Shown: one piece after another, positions 26,077 to 34,858 of the stretch | Position numbering within the stretch: the stretch's first letter is position 1 | How the letters are laid out: each line of letters opens with the position of its first letter | NCBI GenBank assembly: GCA_016288855.1 | Contig: JAEELJ010000004.1 | Span: 1 to 42,391, forward strand | Direction of reading: 5' to 3' | Length of the DNA: 42,391 bases | Source: Acholeplasmatales bacterium | GTDB taxonomy: Bacteria; Bacillota_I; Bacilli_A; Acholeplasmatales; Anaeroplasmataceae | Notes under the pieces: generated by a model | Database searches by the model: none | The model's input: the letters and a program-made list of their open reading frames with translations, nothing else | What the model was told of the DNA's origin: nothing | Position numbers and translations under genes: made by a program

Positions 26077-28695
26077 GTGAAAAGAATGATATTAGTTGAT
26101 GGAAACTCTTTAATGTATAGAGCTTTCTACGGAATGAATGTAAACAATCTTGTACCAAATAAAAATGGCTTATATACTAATGCTATTTATAATTTTGCAA
26201 GAATGATTAATCATTTAATAAAAAGTGATTATGATAATATTTTAGTTGCGTTTGACGCAGGAAAACAAACTGTAAGACATGAGCTTATGCAGGATTACAA
26301 GGCAGGGCGTTCTCCTATGCCTGATGAATTTAGAATGCAAATTGCATATATTAAAGAATTTTTAAATATTATGCATATAGCTCAATATGAACAACCTTTA
26401 TATGAGGCTGATGATATTATAGGTACAATGTCTTTAAAGGCTGAAAAGGAAGGATATCATTGTGATATCTATTCATCTGATAAGGATTTATTACAGCTTA
26501 TAAGTAATAATACAACAGTTCATTTAACTAAAAAGGGAATGACTGAGCTAGAGGATTATACTCCTGAACTTTTTAAGGAAAGATATGAAATATCATATAA
26601 TCAGTTTATTGATCTTAAGGCTTTAATGGGCGATAAGAGTGATAACTTACCTGGTGTTAGTGGAATTGGTGAGAAGAAGGCTGTTAAATATTTATTGCAA
26701 TATAATGACCTAGATAATCTTATTAATCACGCTGATGAAATAAAAGGTAAGGATGGAGAAAACATCCGTAATGATAAGGATAAAGCAAAGCTTTGTCAAA
26801 AAATGGCAACTATCATTAGAGATTTTGATATTAATCTAACTTTAGATGATACTAAAAGAAGAGATTTAGATAAAGAAAAATTAATTGAATTCTATAAGAA
26901 TCTAGAATTTAATTCTTTACTTAAGGATATTGAGGTAGATAAGCCAAAGGTATTAGATGTTAATTATAAAATATTAACTAATGAGGATGATATTGATAGC
27001 TTATTAGTAGATAATAGTGCATTAATATTTGAAACATTTGATTATAATTATCATCAATCACCATTACTTGCAGTAGGTGTTACAAATAGTAAGGGTGCAT
27101 TTATATTAACTCCTGAATTAATTTGCAATAATACTAAAGTAAAGAAATTCATGAGTAAAAATAATCATAAAATTATATTTGATTATAAAAGAGCTTTTGT
27201 AGTTTCAAAAAGATTTGGATTTGAATTATCAAAAGTTGATTTTGATTTACTTTTAGCAACATATGTAATTAATTCAAATGTTGCAAAGGAAGAATTTAAA
27301 TCTATTGCTGAATTCTATAATTATTCAAATGTATATTATGATGAAGAGGTATATGGTAAGGGTGTTAAAAGATCAATACCTGAAAAGAATTTATTATATA
27401 CTCATATAATTAGAAAATCTAATGCCTTATATTCACTTAAGGATGAAGCATTAAATAGATTAAATGAAAAAGATCAGTTAAAACTTTTGACAGATATAGA
27501 AATTCCACTATCAAGAGTATTAGGTAAAATGGAATTTGAAGGCATGATGATTGATAAAGAAGAATTACAAAGACAAGAAAGAGATTTAAATGTTTCAATA
27601 AGTGAGCTTGAAGAAAAAATATATGAGCTTGCAGGAATGGAATTTAATATTTCTTCTCCAAAACAGCTTGGTGAGGTTTTATTTGAAAAGATGGGATTAC
27701 CATACCCTAAGAAGACATCAAAGAGCTATTCAACTGATATTGATACATTAAATAAGATTAGAACATCATCACCTATCGTAGATTATATAATTGATTATAG
27801 AGCTAAAACAAAGCTTCTATCTACATATATTTTAGGAATGAGAGACTATATTTATCCTGATGGAAAGGTACATACTATATTCCAACAGGCTCTAACTTCA
27901 ACAGGTAGATTATCAAGTATTAGTCCTAACCTACAAAATATTCCAATTAGAACTGAAGAGGGTCATTTAATAAGAAAAATGTTTATACCTAATAAGGTAG
28001 GTAATAAATTTTATTCTGCAGACTATTCTCAGGTTGAATTAAGAGTATTAGCATCTATGGCTAATGTTAAGCATTTAATTGATGCGTTTAATAATGGCAT
28101 TGATATTCATACTAAAACAGCATCTATGGTATTTAATAAGCCAATTGATGAGGTTACTGCGTTAGATAGAAGAAGAGCTAAGGCTGTTAATTTTGGAATT
28201 GTATATGGTATTTCAGCATTTGGTTTAGCTGAGGATTTAGGTATTACTAATTCACTTGCTTCACAATTCATTAATGCATATTATGAGGCATATCCTGAAA
28301 TTAAGGAATTTATGGATAAGGTTACTAATGATTGTAAGGAAAATGGTTATGTAAAAACTATGTATAATAGAATTAGATATATACCAGAAATAAATTCTAA
28401 GATATATATGCAACGTGAATTTGCTAAGCGTATGGCAATGAATGCACCAATACAAGGTAGTGCAGCTGATATAATAAAGGTTGCAATGATAAATGTTGAT
28501 AAAGCTTTAGAGGATAATAATTTAAAATCAAAGCTATTAGTTCAGGTTCATGATGAATTAGTATTAGAAGTATCTAATGGTGAAGAAGAAATTGTACAAA
28601 AAATTGTTAAGGAATGCATGGAAAATGCAGTTAAGTTATCTGTTCCTTTAGAGGTATCAGATTCATTTGGAAATAATTGGTGGGAGGTAAAATAA
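26077..28695 (+). CDS. polA: DNA polymerase I
   Basis: Repair and Okazaki-fragment polymerase, 872 residues, GTG start with an AAGGTGATCT site. Residues 1-290 are the 5'-3' exonuclease (ILVDGNSLMYRAFYG, DYKAGRSPMP, LPGVSGIGEKKAVKYL). Residues 295-470 are the remnant of the 3'-5' exonuclease: the DxE of the first motif is missing (LIFETFDYN) and the third motif is lost, so there should be no proofreading, as in Bacillus and Taq. The polymerase part has motif A YSADYSQVELR, motif B RRRAKAVNFGIVYG and motif C QVHDELVLEV. It heads a seven-gene repair and replication operon ending at dnaI. Confidence 0.98.
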   Translation: MKRMILVDGNSLMYRAFYGMNVNNLVPNKNGLYTNAIYNFARMINHLIKSDYDNILVAFDAGKQTVRHELMQDYKAGRSPMPDEFRMQIAYIKEFLNIMHIAQYEQPLYEADDIIGTMSLKAEKEGYHCDIYSSDKDLLQLISNNTTVHLTKKGMTELEDYTPELFKERYEISYNQFIDLKALMGDKSDNLPGVSGIGEKKAVKYLLQYNDLDNLINHADEIKGKDGENIRNDKDKAKLCQKMATIIRDFDINLTLDDTKRRDLDKEKLIEFYKNLEFNSLLKDIEVDKPKVLDVNYKILTNEDDIDSLLVDNSALIFETFDYNYHQSPLLAVGVTNSKGAFILTPELICNNTKVKKFMSKNNHKIIFDYKRAFVVSKRFGFELSKVDFDLLLATYVINSNVAKEEFKSIAEFYNYSNVYYDEEVYGKGVKRSIPEKNLLYTHIIRKSNALYSLKDEALNRLNEKDQLKLLTDIEIPLSRVLGKMEFEGMMIDKEELQRQERDLNVSISELEEKIYELAGMEFNISSPKQLGEVLFEKMGLPYPKKTSKSYSTDIDTLNKIRTSSPIVDYIIDYRAKTKLLSTYILGMRDYIYPDGKVHTIFQQALTSTGRLSSISPNLQNIPIRTEEGHLIRKMFIPNKVGNKFYSADYSQVELRVLASMANVKHLIDAFNNGIDIHTKTASMVFNKPIDEVTALDRRRAKAVNFGIVYGISAFGLAEDLGITNSLASQFINAYYEAYPEIKEFMDKVTNDCKENGYVKTMYNRIRYIPEINSKIYMQREFAKRMAMNAPIQGSAADIIKVAMINVDKALEDNNLKSKLLVQVHDELVLEVSNGEEEIVQKIVKECMENAVKLSVPLEVSDSFGNNWWEVK

Positions 28696-28697
28696 AA

Positions 28698-29210
28698 ATG
28701 GTTAATGTAATTTATAAAAGAAGAAGTATTAGAAAATTTGATTTATCTAAAAATGTAACTTATGAAAATTTATTAGAATTATGTCGTGCTGCATCAGCTG
28801 CACCCTCAGCTAAAAGACAAATTGATAAAGAATATATCATAATTGATGATAAAAAAATTATTGAAGAAATCGCAGCACTACCTCATGGTACCCTAAATCC
28901 TATTGATTGTAATAGCTTTATTGCGTTAGTAGGAAAGAATCCAAAGGATTTAACAATACCAGGAATGCAGGTTATTGATTTATCAATGGCAGCAGAAAAT
29001 ATTATGATTCGTGCTGCAGAATTAAACATTGGAACATGCTTTTTAGGTGTATACCCTATTGAAGATAGAGTCAAAGCAATGAATAAGATTCTAAATATCG
29101 AGGAAGGAAAATTCTGCTTTGGCTTAATTGCAATAGGATATCCAGAAGATGAGGATGCATTTAAAGAGTGGGATAAGTTTGATCCAAATACAGTTAGACA
29201 TAATAGATAG
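28698..29210 (+). CDS. Nitroreductase family protein
   Basis: FMN-dependent oxidoreductase of the nitroreductase fold. The start is the ATG at 28698, two bases after the polA stop, with a GGGAGGT site within the polA end; 170 residues. The family block YKRRSIRKFD (FMN phosphate contacts), the AASAAPSAKRQ loop and MAAENIMIRAAELNIGTCFLGVYP are all present, as is the FGLIAIGYPEDE end. It would use NAD(P)H to reduce nitro or other electron acceptors; the substrate is unknown. It is an unusual passenger between polA and mutM, where Bacillus has none. Confidence 0.9.
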   Translation: MVNVIYKRRSIRKFDLSKNVTYENLLELCRAASAAPSAKRQIDKEYIIIDDKKIIEEIAALPHGTLNPIDCNSFIALVGKNPKDLTIPGMQVIDLSMAAENIMIRAAELNIGTCFLGVYPIEDRVKAMNKILNIEEGKFCFGLIAIGYPEDEDAFKEWDKFDPNTVRHNR

Positions 29211-29221
29211 AAGGTTTTAAT

Positions 29222-30046
29222 ATGCCAGAGCTTGCTGAGGTTGAAACAGTAAGAAGAACTTTAGAAAAAGAAATAGTAGGACTAAAGATTAAAGATATAG
29301 ATATTAGATATGAAAATATGATTGATTGTGATATTAATGATTTCAAATCTAATATTAAAGGTCAAAATATAATATCACTTAATAGACGTGGTAAGGTTTT
29401 AATTTTTAATTTATCAAACAATAAAAATATATTATCTCATTTAAGAATGGAAGGTAAATATTTTTATGAGCCTAATTTAAATCTTGATAATAAGCATGTA
29501 CATGTAGTATTTATGCTATCAAATGGTTATTATTTGATGTATCAGGATGTTAGAAAATTCGGCCGTATGTGGTTAAGGAATAATGACGAATTATATACTA
29601 CTAAGCCAATTATAGAAATAGGCTTTGATCCAGTTTTAGATAAAAGCTATGATGTAGAAAAAATATATAAAGAAATTCATCAAAGAAAAATTGAAATTAA
29701 AGCAACCTTACTTGATCAATCTATTATTGCTGGTTTAGGAAATATATATGTAGATGAGGTTTTATTTTATTCTAAAATTAATCCTCATAAACCATCAAAT
29801 ACTATTAGTATAGAAGAAGTTGAAAAGATAATTAAAGAAACTATAAGAATTCTAAATTTAGCAATAAAATATAAAGGAACTACGATAAAAACTTTTACAT
29901 CATCACATGGTGTAGAAGGAGAATATCAAAAGTTCTTAGCTGTGCATACAAAAACAATATGTCCTTGTTGCAATTCCAAACTTATTTGTGATAAAATAAA
30001 GGGGAGAACGACATATTATTGTTCTATGTGTCAAGGAGAATTGTGA
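29222..30046 (+). CDS. mutM: Formamidopyrimidine-DNA glycosylase
   Basis: Excises 8-oxoguanine and formamidopyrimidines and cuts the abasic site. The N-terminus is PELAEVETV, with Ala in place of the usual Pro at the fourth residue of PELPEVE; the catalytic N-terminal Pro and Glu are kept. The beta-loop Lys lies in NRRGKVLIF, the H2TH region reads LLDQSIIAGLGNIYVDEVLF, and the C-terminal zinc finger has four Cys (CPCCNSKLICDK to CSMC). The length of 274 is normal. It ends with TGA one base before coaE, so translation is coupled. The gene order polA-mutM-coaE is the Bacillus one apart from the inserted nitroreductase. Confidence 0.97.
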   Translation: MPELAEVETVRRTLEKEIVGLKIKDIDIRYENMIDCDINDFKSNIKGQNIISLNRRGKVLIFNLSNNKNILSHLRMEGKYFYEPNLNLDNKHVHVVFMLSNGYYLMYQDVRKFGRMWLRNNDELYTTKPIIEIGFDPVLDKSYDVEKIYKEIHQRKIEIKATLLDQSIIAGLGNIYVDEVLFYSKINPHKPSNTISIEEVEKIIKETIRILNLAIKYKGTTIKTFTSSHGVEGEYQKFLAVHTKTICPCCNSKLICDKIKGRTTYYCSMCQGEL

Positions 30047-30047
30047 C

Positions 30048-30641
30048 ATGAAACGTGTAATTGGTGTTACTGGTGGTATTGCAAGTGGAAAAAGTAATGT
30101 TTGCAATGTCATTAGCGAATTAGGCTACCCAGTTTTAGATTGTGATTTAATTACAGCTGAATTATCAAAAAAGGATTTGCCAATTTATAAGGCAATTGTT
30201 GACAATTTCGGTACTGATTTTTTACTTGAGGATGGGCAGCTAGATAAGAAAAAAATTGGTAAGCTTATATTTAATAACGATGGAGCTAAAACAAAATTAA
30301 ATCAAATAACTCACCCTATAATAAGAGAAGAGCTTATTAAAAGAATTGGTGAATATAAGGATGGTTTAGTTTTCATAGAGGTTCCTTTATTATATGAAGC
30401 AAAATTCAATGATATTTGTGATAAGGTAATTTGTGTATTCTTAAAAAAGAAAAATCAGGTTGAGCGTTTAATGGAACGTGAAGGAATTGATGAGGATTAC
30501 GCACTTGCAAAAATTCATTCACAAATGGATTTATATTTAAAAAAGGCTATGGCTGATTTCATTGTCGATTCAAAAGGAGATTTTGATGAAACAAGAGAAC
30601 AGGTAATTGAAATTATAAATAAGATTAAAGAAGGAGCGTAG
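30048..30641 (+). CDS. coaE: Dephospho-CoA kinase
   Basis: Last step of coenzyme A synthesis, phosphorylating dephospho-CoA. The P-loop is GVTGGIASGKS (residues 5-15), followed by the CoaE-typical LDCDLI, THPIIREEL, VFIEVPLLYEAKF and RLMEREGIDEDYALAKIHSQM (lid). The length of 197 is normal. The ATG lies one base after the mutM stop, without a strong site of its own, so it depends on coupling. Confidence 0.96.
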   Translation: MKRVIGVTGGIASGKSNVCNVISELGYPVLDCDLITAELSKKDLPIYKAIVDNFGTDFLLEDGQLDKKKIGKLIFNNDGAKTKLNQITHPIIREELIKRIGEYKDGLVFIEVPLLYEAKFNDICDKVICVFLKKKNQVERLMEREGIDEDYALAKIHSQMDLYLKKAMADFIVDSKGDFDETREQVIEIINKIKEGA

Positions 30642-30646
30642 TTATT

Positions 30647-31000
30647 ATGACAGAAGTAATTACAGGAGAAAGAGAAAAGAAATTAGTTTTACAAACTCAT
30701 TATTACAAGACTAATTATGAGAACATTAGAAATATTTATCTAGAATTATTAGATGAATTAGGACATAATGTTGTTTCAGTAAATGATGATTATCATGAAA
30801 TCTACTCTGAAATTCCTCATATGGAAGTAATCGCAAAGATTATTGAACAAAATCCAGAAGAAACTTCAATCGACTTTGAAATTCATGCTGAATTCGTAGT
30901 TGGTTCTAAAGGTAAGGCAGAAAAATTCATTCAACAGGCTTATGATAAAATCGAAGGCAAGTACCAATTCAAGGGTGTAAGTCTTCATATCGAGTTCTAA
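30647..31000 (+). CDS. Unknown protein in the nrdR position
   Basis: A 117-residue soluble protein of no family I recognise. It has mixed alpha/beta composition, many Glu and Ile residues, no Cys and no membrane segment. In Bacillus the gene between coaE and dnaB is nrdR, but this protein lacks the NrdR zinc ribbon and ATP-cone. The start is five bases after coaE with an AAGGAG site. It uses more C-ending codons (ATC, TAC, TTC) than the genes on either side, suggesting high expression. The upstream stop of the next gene's frame coincides with its own stop, so dnaB translation probably depends on it. Confidence 0.8.
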   Translation: MTEVITGEREKKLVLQTHYYKTNYENIRNIYLELLDELGHNVVSVNDDYHEIYSEIPHMEVIAKIIEQNPEETSIDFEIHAEFVVGSKGKAEKFIQQAYDKIEGKYQFKGVSLHIEF

Positions 31001-31003
31001 AAA

Positions 31004-32179
31004 TTGGAAAAATTCGAATCAAACTCTAAGTTTAGTGTGTATTCTAGTTTTACATTATCAAATGATGATGTAAATATAATATTTTTACTTTATGCACCAT
31101 TGATTGGACCTGAGGCAGTAACATTATACTGTAGCTTCCAATCTCTATTAGAGCGTAACAATTTAAAGAGTGAAAAGCTCACTCACCAAGATTTATTTGA
31201 CCTATATTCACTTAAGGCTGAGTCTTTTAAAAAGGCTCGTTACAAGCTTGAAGGTATAGGTCTTTTAATAACTTATTTGAATGAAGAAAATGAGTATATT
31301 TATATACTATGTCCACCACTTACTGCAAAGAATTTTATTAAAGATGCAACATTAGGATTATTTTTATATTCTAAGGTTAATAAAGATACATTCGATTTTA
31401 TTACTAATCATTTTAAAATTGAAAAAATTGAGAAAAATAATTATACAAATATTACAAAAACATTTGATGATGTATTTACATTACGTCAAGTAAATCAAGA
31501 AACATTTGAAAAGTTCTCATACCTACTTGGTAGAAAGCCTAATAAGTCAATTAAGATTAATAGTAATCCATTTGATTTTGACAGATTCTTAACTATGATT
31601 GAGCAAGGCTTCTTAGAATATGGTGTTACATCTAAATTTAAGGAACAAATTTGTAATTTAGCATTCGTATATGGGTTTGATGAATCTGATATGGTAGGGT
31701 TATATCATGATTCAGTAAATAAAAGTCAGCTATTTGATTATAGATTACTTAAGAAGAAAGCCAATATCTTATTTAATTATAAAAAGAATATGAAGGGACC
31801 TGTATTAGAAGAAAAGAATGATTTAGATGATGAAGCTAATGATTTAATTTCATGGCTTGATGAATCTTCACCTTCTGATTTATTAGAAGAAATAATTCCT
31901 AATTACCCTCCAAAATATTTAGATACTGTATTAAAAATTTATGAGGAGATTAATTTACCAAGAGGTGTTCTTAACTGTATGATTGTTAAAGTAGTTAAGG
32001 ATAAGAGTGGTGAATTACCTGCAGTAAATTATTTTAAAAAGGTTTCTGATTCATGGATTAGTGATTCTGTATTCACAACAAAGGATGCAGTAAAATATGT
32101 AACTACAATGAAGACAGATGATGATATCGTTACTGATGTTAAAACTATTGATGACAATGGAGGTTTTGAAACATTATAA
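31004..32179 (+). CDS. dnaB: Replication initiation protein DnaB (helicase loader partner)
   Basis: Resembles the Bacillus-type DnaB/DnaD superfamily protein that works with DnaI to load the replicative helicase. The position directly before dnaI supports it. It has an N-terminal winged-helix-like part (about 20-110, IIFLLYAPLIGPEAVTLYCSFQSLLERN) and C-terminal DnaB/DnaD domain traits (residues 280-370, ANDLISWLDESSPSDLLEEI, then YPPKYLDTVLKIYEEINLPRGVLNCMI). The only possible start is TTG at 31004, since the stop of the previous gene (30998-31000) is in the same frame two codons earlier, and no clear ribosome-binding site is visible. 391 residues. Confidence 0.85.
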   Translation: MEKFESNSKFSVYSSFTLSNDDVNIIFLLYAPLIGPEAVTLYCSFQSLLERNNLKSEKLTHQDLFDLYSLKAESFKKARYKLEGIGLLITYLNEENEYIYILCPPLTAKNFIKDATLGLFLYSKVNKDTFDFITNHFKIEKIEKNNYTNITKTFDDVFTLRQVNQETFEKFSYLLGRKPNKSIKINSNPFDFDRFLTMIEQGFLEYGVTSKFKEQICNLAFVYGFDESDMVGLYHDSVNKSQLFDYRLLKKKANILFNYKKNMKGPVLEEKNDLDDEANDLISWLDESSPSDLLEEIIPNYPPKYLDTVLKIYEEINLPRGVLNCMIVKVVKDKSGELPAVNYFKKVSDSWISDSVFTTKDAVKYVTTMKTDDDIVTDVKTIDDNGGFETL

Positions 32180-33045
32180 TGGATTTTTATAAATATAATA
32201 ATAATCAATTTGATGAAAAAGAACTTGAAAAGTATATAAAAGAAATCCAGTCTCATTTTCCAAATGTCGAAGTTACATTAGATAATGTTAATGATTGTAG
32301 CTTAGTTTTAACTGAAAGACAAAACTGTAGAAATTGTCCTGGATTACACTCTTGTAAAAACCAGGTTAAAGGTTTTATGACTGATATGGTAGAAGATAAA
32401 TTTACATCTATACCATGTAGATTTAAAAAGGAAATAATTGAAAAGAATTCTAAGGATTCATTAATTAAAACTTTATATATGCCTCAGTCTATTAAAGAAT
32501 ATACATTTGAAAATTATAATTTAGAATGTGAATCAAGACAAAAGATATATTCTTATGTACAAAATTTTATTATTAATTATGGTAAAGAACCAGTTAAAGG
32601 CTTATACATAAGTGGTACATTCTCAATTGGTAAAACTTATACATTAGCTTGTATCGCAAATGAGCTTTCTAAGGCTGGCATTTCATCTTTATTAATTTAT
32701 TTTCCGGATTTAGTTTCTGATATTAAACAGGCACTAAATGATCAGAGATTCACGTCAGTTGTTAATATGCTAAAGGAAATTGATGTATTAATGCTAGATG
32801 ATTTTGGTAGTGAAAATATGACTCCATGGCTAAGAGATGAAATACTTGGACCTGTATTAAATTATAGAGCCTTAGAACATAAGCCTGTCTTTGTTTCATC
32901 TAATCTTTCAATAGCTGAAATAAAAACGCATATAATGATAGATAAATTTAAATCTTCTGAAATAAAAGCTGAAAGAATTTTAGAAAGATTAAAGACAGTA
33001 TCTATTACTATTAGTATGGATGATTCGCAAAAATATAAGAGATAA
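32179..33045 (+). CDS. dnaI: Primosomal protein DnaI (helicase loader)
   Basis: AAA+ ATPase that loads the replicative helicase at oriC. 288 residues; its ATG overlaps the dnaB stop by one base. The N-terminal part carries a likely zinc site (CRNCPGLHSC: Cys50, Cys53, His57, Cys59). The AAA+ domain has Walker A GTFSIGKT (146-153), Walker B VLMLDDFGSE and the sensor-like VFVSSNLS, typical of DnaC/DnaI. Last gene of the polA operon; the stop codon lies in the terminator stem. Confidence 0.94.
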   Translation: MDFYKYNNNQFDEKELEKYIKEIQSHFPNVEVTLDNVNDCSLVLTERQNCRNCPGLHSCKNQVKGFMTDMVEDKFTSIPCRFKKEIIEKNSKDSLIKTLYMPQSIKEYTFENYNLECESRQKIYSYVQNFIINYGKEPVKGLYISGTFSIGKTYTLACIANELSKAGISSLLIYFPDLVSDIKQALNDQRFTSVVNMLKEIDVLMLDDFGSENMTPWLRDEILGPVLNYRALEHKPVFVSSNLSIAEIKTHIMIDKFKSSEIKAERILERLKTVSITISMDDSQKYKR

Positions 33046-33067
33046 TCTTAAAAAGGTTATCTTTTTT
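33040..33067 (+). terminator. Intrinsic terminator overlapping the dnaI stop
   Basis: A 10-bp stem with one G-U pair (33040-33049 with 33053-33062) followed by T residues. The dnaI stop codon is inside the left arm. Ends the polA-dnaI operon. Confidence 0.9.
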
Positions 33068-33082
33068 ATTTTCTTTTTAAAA

Positions 33083-33117
33083 TTAATAAAATTAATCTTG
33101 AGGTTAATAAAATTAAT
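33083..33117. repeat. Pair of 14-bp direct repeats, each a dyad
   Basis: TTAATAAAATTAAT occurs exactly at 33083-33096 and 33104-33117, a repeat distance of 21 bp (two helical turns). Each copy contains the 13-bp palindrome TTAAT-AAA-ATTAA. The second ends eight bases before the -35 box of the DUF2089 promoter. Confidence 0.8.
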
Positions 33118-33124
33118 TTTGTGC

Positions 33125-33152
33125 TTTACAAATTATAAATTTAGGCTATAAT
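33125..33152 (+). promoter_or_regulatory. Promoter of the DUF2089 module
   Basis: -35 TTTACA (33125-33130), 16-bp spacer, -10 TATAAT (33147-33152). The start codon at 33175 has an AAGAGGTGATT site. Confidence 0.75.
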
Positions 33153-33174
33153 TAAAGTGTAAAGAGGTGATTCC

Positions 33175-33600
33175 ATGAAAAAAAGCGTAATTGGGTATTG
33201 TCCAGTGTGTCAAAAGAAGTTAATGGTAAAAACTTTAAGATGCAATGAATGTGACACTGAAATCACAGGAGATTTTGAAATGTCACCATTTGATTACTTA
33301 ACTCAAGAACAAAAGGATTTTGCGTTAGTATTCATAATGAGTGATGGAAATATTAAAGAAATAGAACGTAAATTAAATATTTCTTATCCAACAGTAAAAA
33401 AGAACATGGATGATCTTAAAGGCGCATTAGGTGTTAAGGTATCTTCAGATAACGAATTAGATAATGAGGTAATTGTTCCTGAAGTTGTATTGAAGGATGA
33501 AAAGCCTAATAAGAATTTAAGAGATGATGTTAAGCGTCGCCTTAAGAATGGTGAAATAGACTTTGAAGAGGCAGAAAGGATTTTAGGTGGAAATCTATGA
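33175..33600 (+). CDS. DUF2089 family putative regulator
   Basis: A 141-residue protein with an N-terminal zinc-ribbon-like part (CPVCQKK, CNECDTE: four Cys) and a helix-turn-helix-like middle (FVLIF-type core YLTQEQKDFALVFIMSDGNIKEIERKLNISYPTVKKNMDDLKGALG). This is the layout of DUF2089 proteins, probable DNA-binding regulators. The C-terminal 40 residues end in VKRRLKNGEIDFEEAERIL, a short motif often attached to SHOCT-like tails. It overlaps the next gene by four bases (ATGA). It may autoregulate through the repeats at 33083-33117, which is inference. Confidence 0.86.
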   Translation: MKKSVIGYCPVCQKKLMVKTLRCNECDTEITGDFEMSPFDYLTQEQKDFALVFIMSDGNIKEIERKLNISYPTVKKNMDDLKGALGVKVSSDNELDNEVIVPEVVLKDEKPNKNLRDDVKRRLKNGEIDFEEAERILGGNL

Positions 33601-34409
33601 AAAAGGATTATTTAGAAAGACTTTCAAAAGAATTAGATAAAAGAAATGTTTCTAATAAGGATGAAATTCTAAAAAAATATGAAAAAAGATATGATTTTGG
33701 TAAGGAATCTGGTATGAGTGATTCTGAAATAGAAGAGATGCTTAAAAAGCCAGAGGATGTTGCAAAAGAATTTTCAAAGAATTATGATAAAAAAGATGAA
33801 AAGAAAGATGAAGTAAAAACTAATATTCAAATTAAGGTATTAGGTGATGATATTTATTTTAGACCTGCAAAGGATGATAGAGTTCATATTTTATGTGATG
33901 AATTAGATAAATCATTATATACTATAAGAAATTCAACATCAGAAGGTTTAGTAATAAGCTTCTTAAATGATAGATATTTATCATTAAATAGAAAAAAGGC
34001 AGGTAAATTTATAATTGAAATACCTGAGGGTAGAAAATTTAATGAAGTAAAAATATCAACAAATTCAGGTGATATAGTATTAGGTAGCTTAAAATGTAAT
34101 TATATATCACTTACAACAACATCAGGTGATATTTCAGTTAATGAGGTAGTATCACCAAGAACGAATGTTCAAACTGTATCAGGTGATTTAATCGCAAAGT
34201 CATTGTCTGCAAAGGATATTAATTTATCTACAGTGTCAGGTGATTTATCTGCACTTAAGGTTAGAGGAAATTTAAAGGTTTCAACAGTATCAGGAGATGT
34301 AAAAATTGGAACCTTTAATGGACAATATAAGGTATCAAATGTATCAGGTGATGTTTTCATCAACGGTACACAAATTAATGGATTAAGATTTATGTATAAG
34401 GGGGTATAA
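33597..34409 (+). CDS. DUF1700-like / DUF4097 beta-strand repeat protein
   Basis: A 270-residue protein with an N-terminal helical part like DUF1700 (MKKDYLERLSKELDKR, SDSEIEEMLKKPEDVAKEF), a Lys/Asp linker (65-75) and a C-terminal beta-strand repeat. In that region SGD recurs about six times (NSGDIVLGSL, TSGDISVNEV, VSGDLIAKSL, VSGDLSALKV, VSGDVKIGTF, VSGDVFINGT), as in DUF4097 / LiaG-type putative adhesins. Such proteins accompany envelope-stress regulators. No signal peptide is seen. It overlaps the DUF2089 gene by ATGA and is followed two bases later by a membrane protein, so the three form a module. Confidence 0.85.
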   Translation: MKKDYLERLSKELDKRNVSNKDEILKKYEKRYDFGKESGMSDSEIEEMLKKPEDVAKEFSKNYDKKDEKKDEVKTNIQIKVLGDDIYFRPAKDDRVHILCDELDKSLYTIRNSTSEGLVISFLNDRYLSLNRKKAGKFIIEIPEGRKFNEVKISTNSGDIVLGSLKCNYISLTTTSGDISVNEVVSPRTNVQTVSGDLIAKSLSAKDINLSTVSGDLSALKVRGNLKVSTVSGDVKIGTFNGQYKVSNVSGDVFINGTQINGLRFMYKGV

Positions 34410-34411
34410 AT

Positions 34412-34756
34412 ATGAGCTTTAAATCTAAAATTATAACAATTACACCAATGGTATCTTTAATTATTTATCTATTTATCGGATTTGTTTTTAATATATGGCA
34501 TCCAACATGGGTAATTTTCTTTTCAATATTAATTGTTCCAGCATTATTTAGTAATACTGCATCTAAGGTTGTATGTGCATTATGGCCTTTAATATGTATA
34601 GTTGCATATATACTAATGGGTGTTTTAGGTAATTATTGGCATCCAGGCTGGTTAATTTTCTTAACTATTCCAATTGTTGAAACATTATTTCAAGGTGTAA
34701 CATTTGGTAAAAAGAAAAACAAAAAAAGAATTGAAATAGTAGAAGATAGAGACTAA
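34412..34756 (+). CDS. Membrane protein with internal repeat
   Basis: A 114-residue protein with four hydrophobic helices arranged as two copies of the same unit: FNIWHPTWVIFFSILIVPALF (about 27-47) and LGNYWHPGWLIFLTIPIVETLF (about 75-96), each preceded by a helix. The WHPxW motif is probably at the membrane surface. The C-terminus is basic (KKKNKKRIE). It begins two bases after the DUF4097 gene with an AAGGGGGT site. Likely the membrane member of the envelope module; function unknown. Confidence 0.8.
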   Translation: MSFKSKIITITPMVSLIIYLFIGFVFNIWHPTWVIFFSILIVPALFSNTASKVVCALWPLICIVAYILMGVLGNYWHPGWLIFLTIPIVETLFQGVTFGKKKNKKRIEIVEDRD

Positions 34757-34764
34757 ATTTTATG

Positions 34765-34798
34765 AAGGCATCAATTTTTGGTGCCTTTTTATTTTTTT
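34765..34798 (+). terminator. Intrinsic terminator
   Basis: A 10-bp stem with one G-U pair (34765-34774 with 34778-34787) followed by T-runs. It ends the DUF2089 module. Confidence 0.88.
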
Positions 34799-34858
34799 CG
34801 ACAAAAAAGACAATTATTTTTATATTATTTAATGAAAATAAAAAACGGAGGAGTTAAT

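Noticed and set aside
30647-31000. nrdR, from its position between coaE and dnaB
   Set aside because: The protein has no zinc-ribbon Cys residues and no ATP-cone motif.
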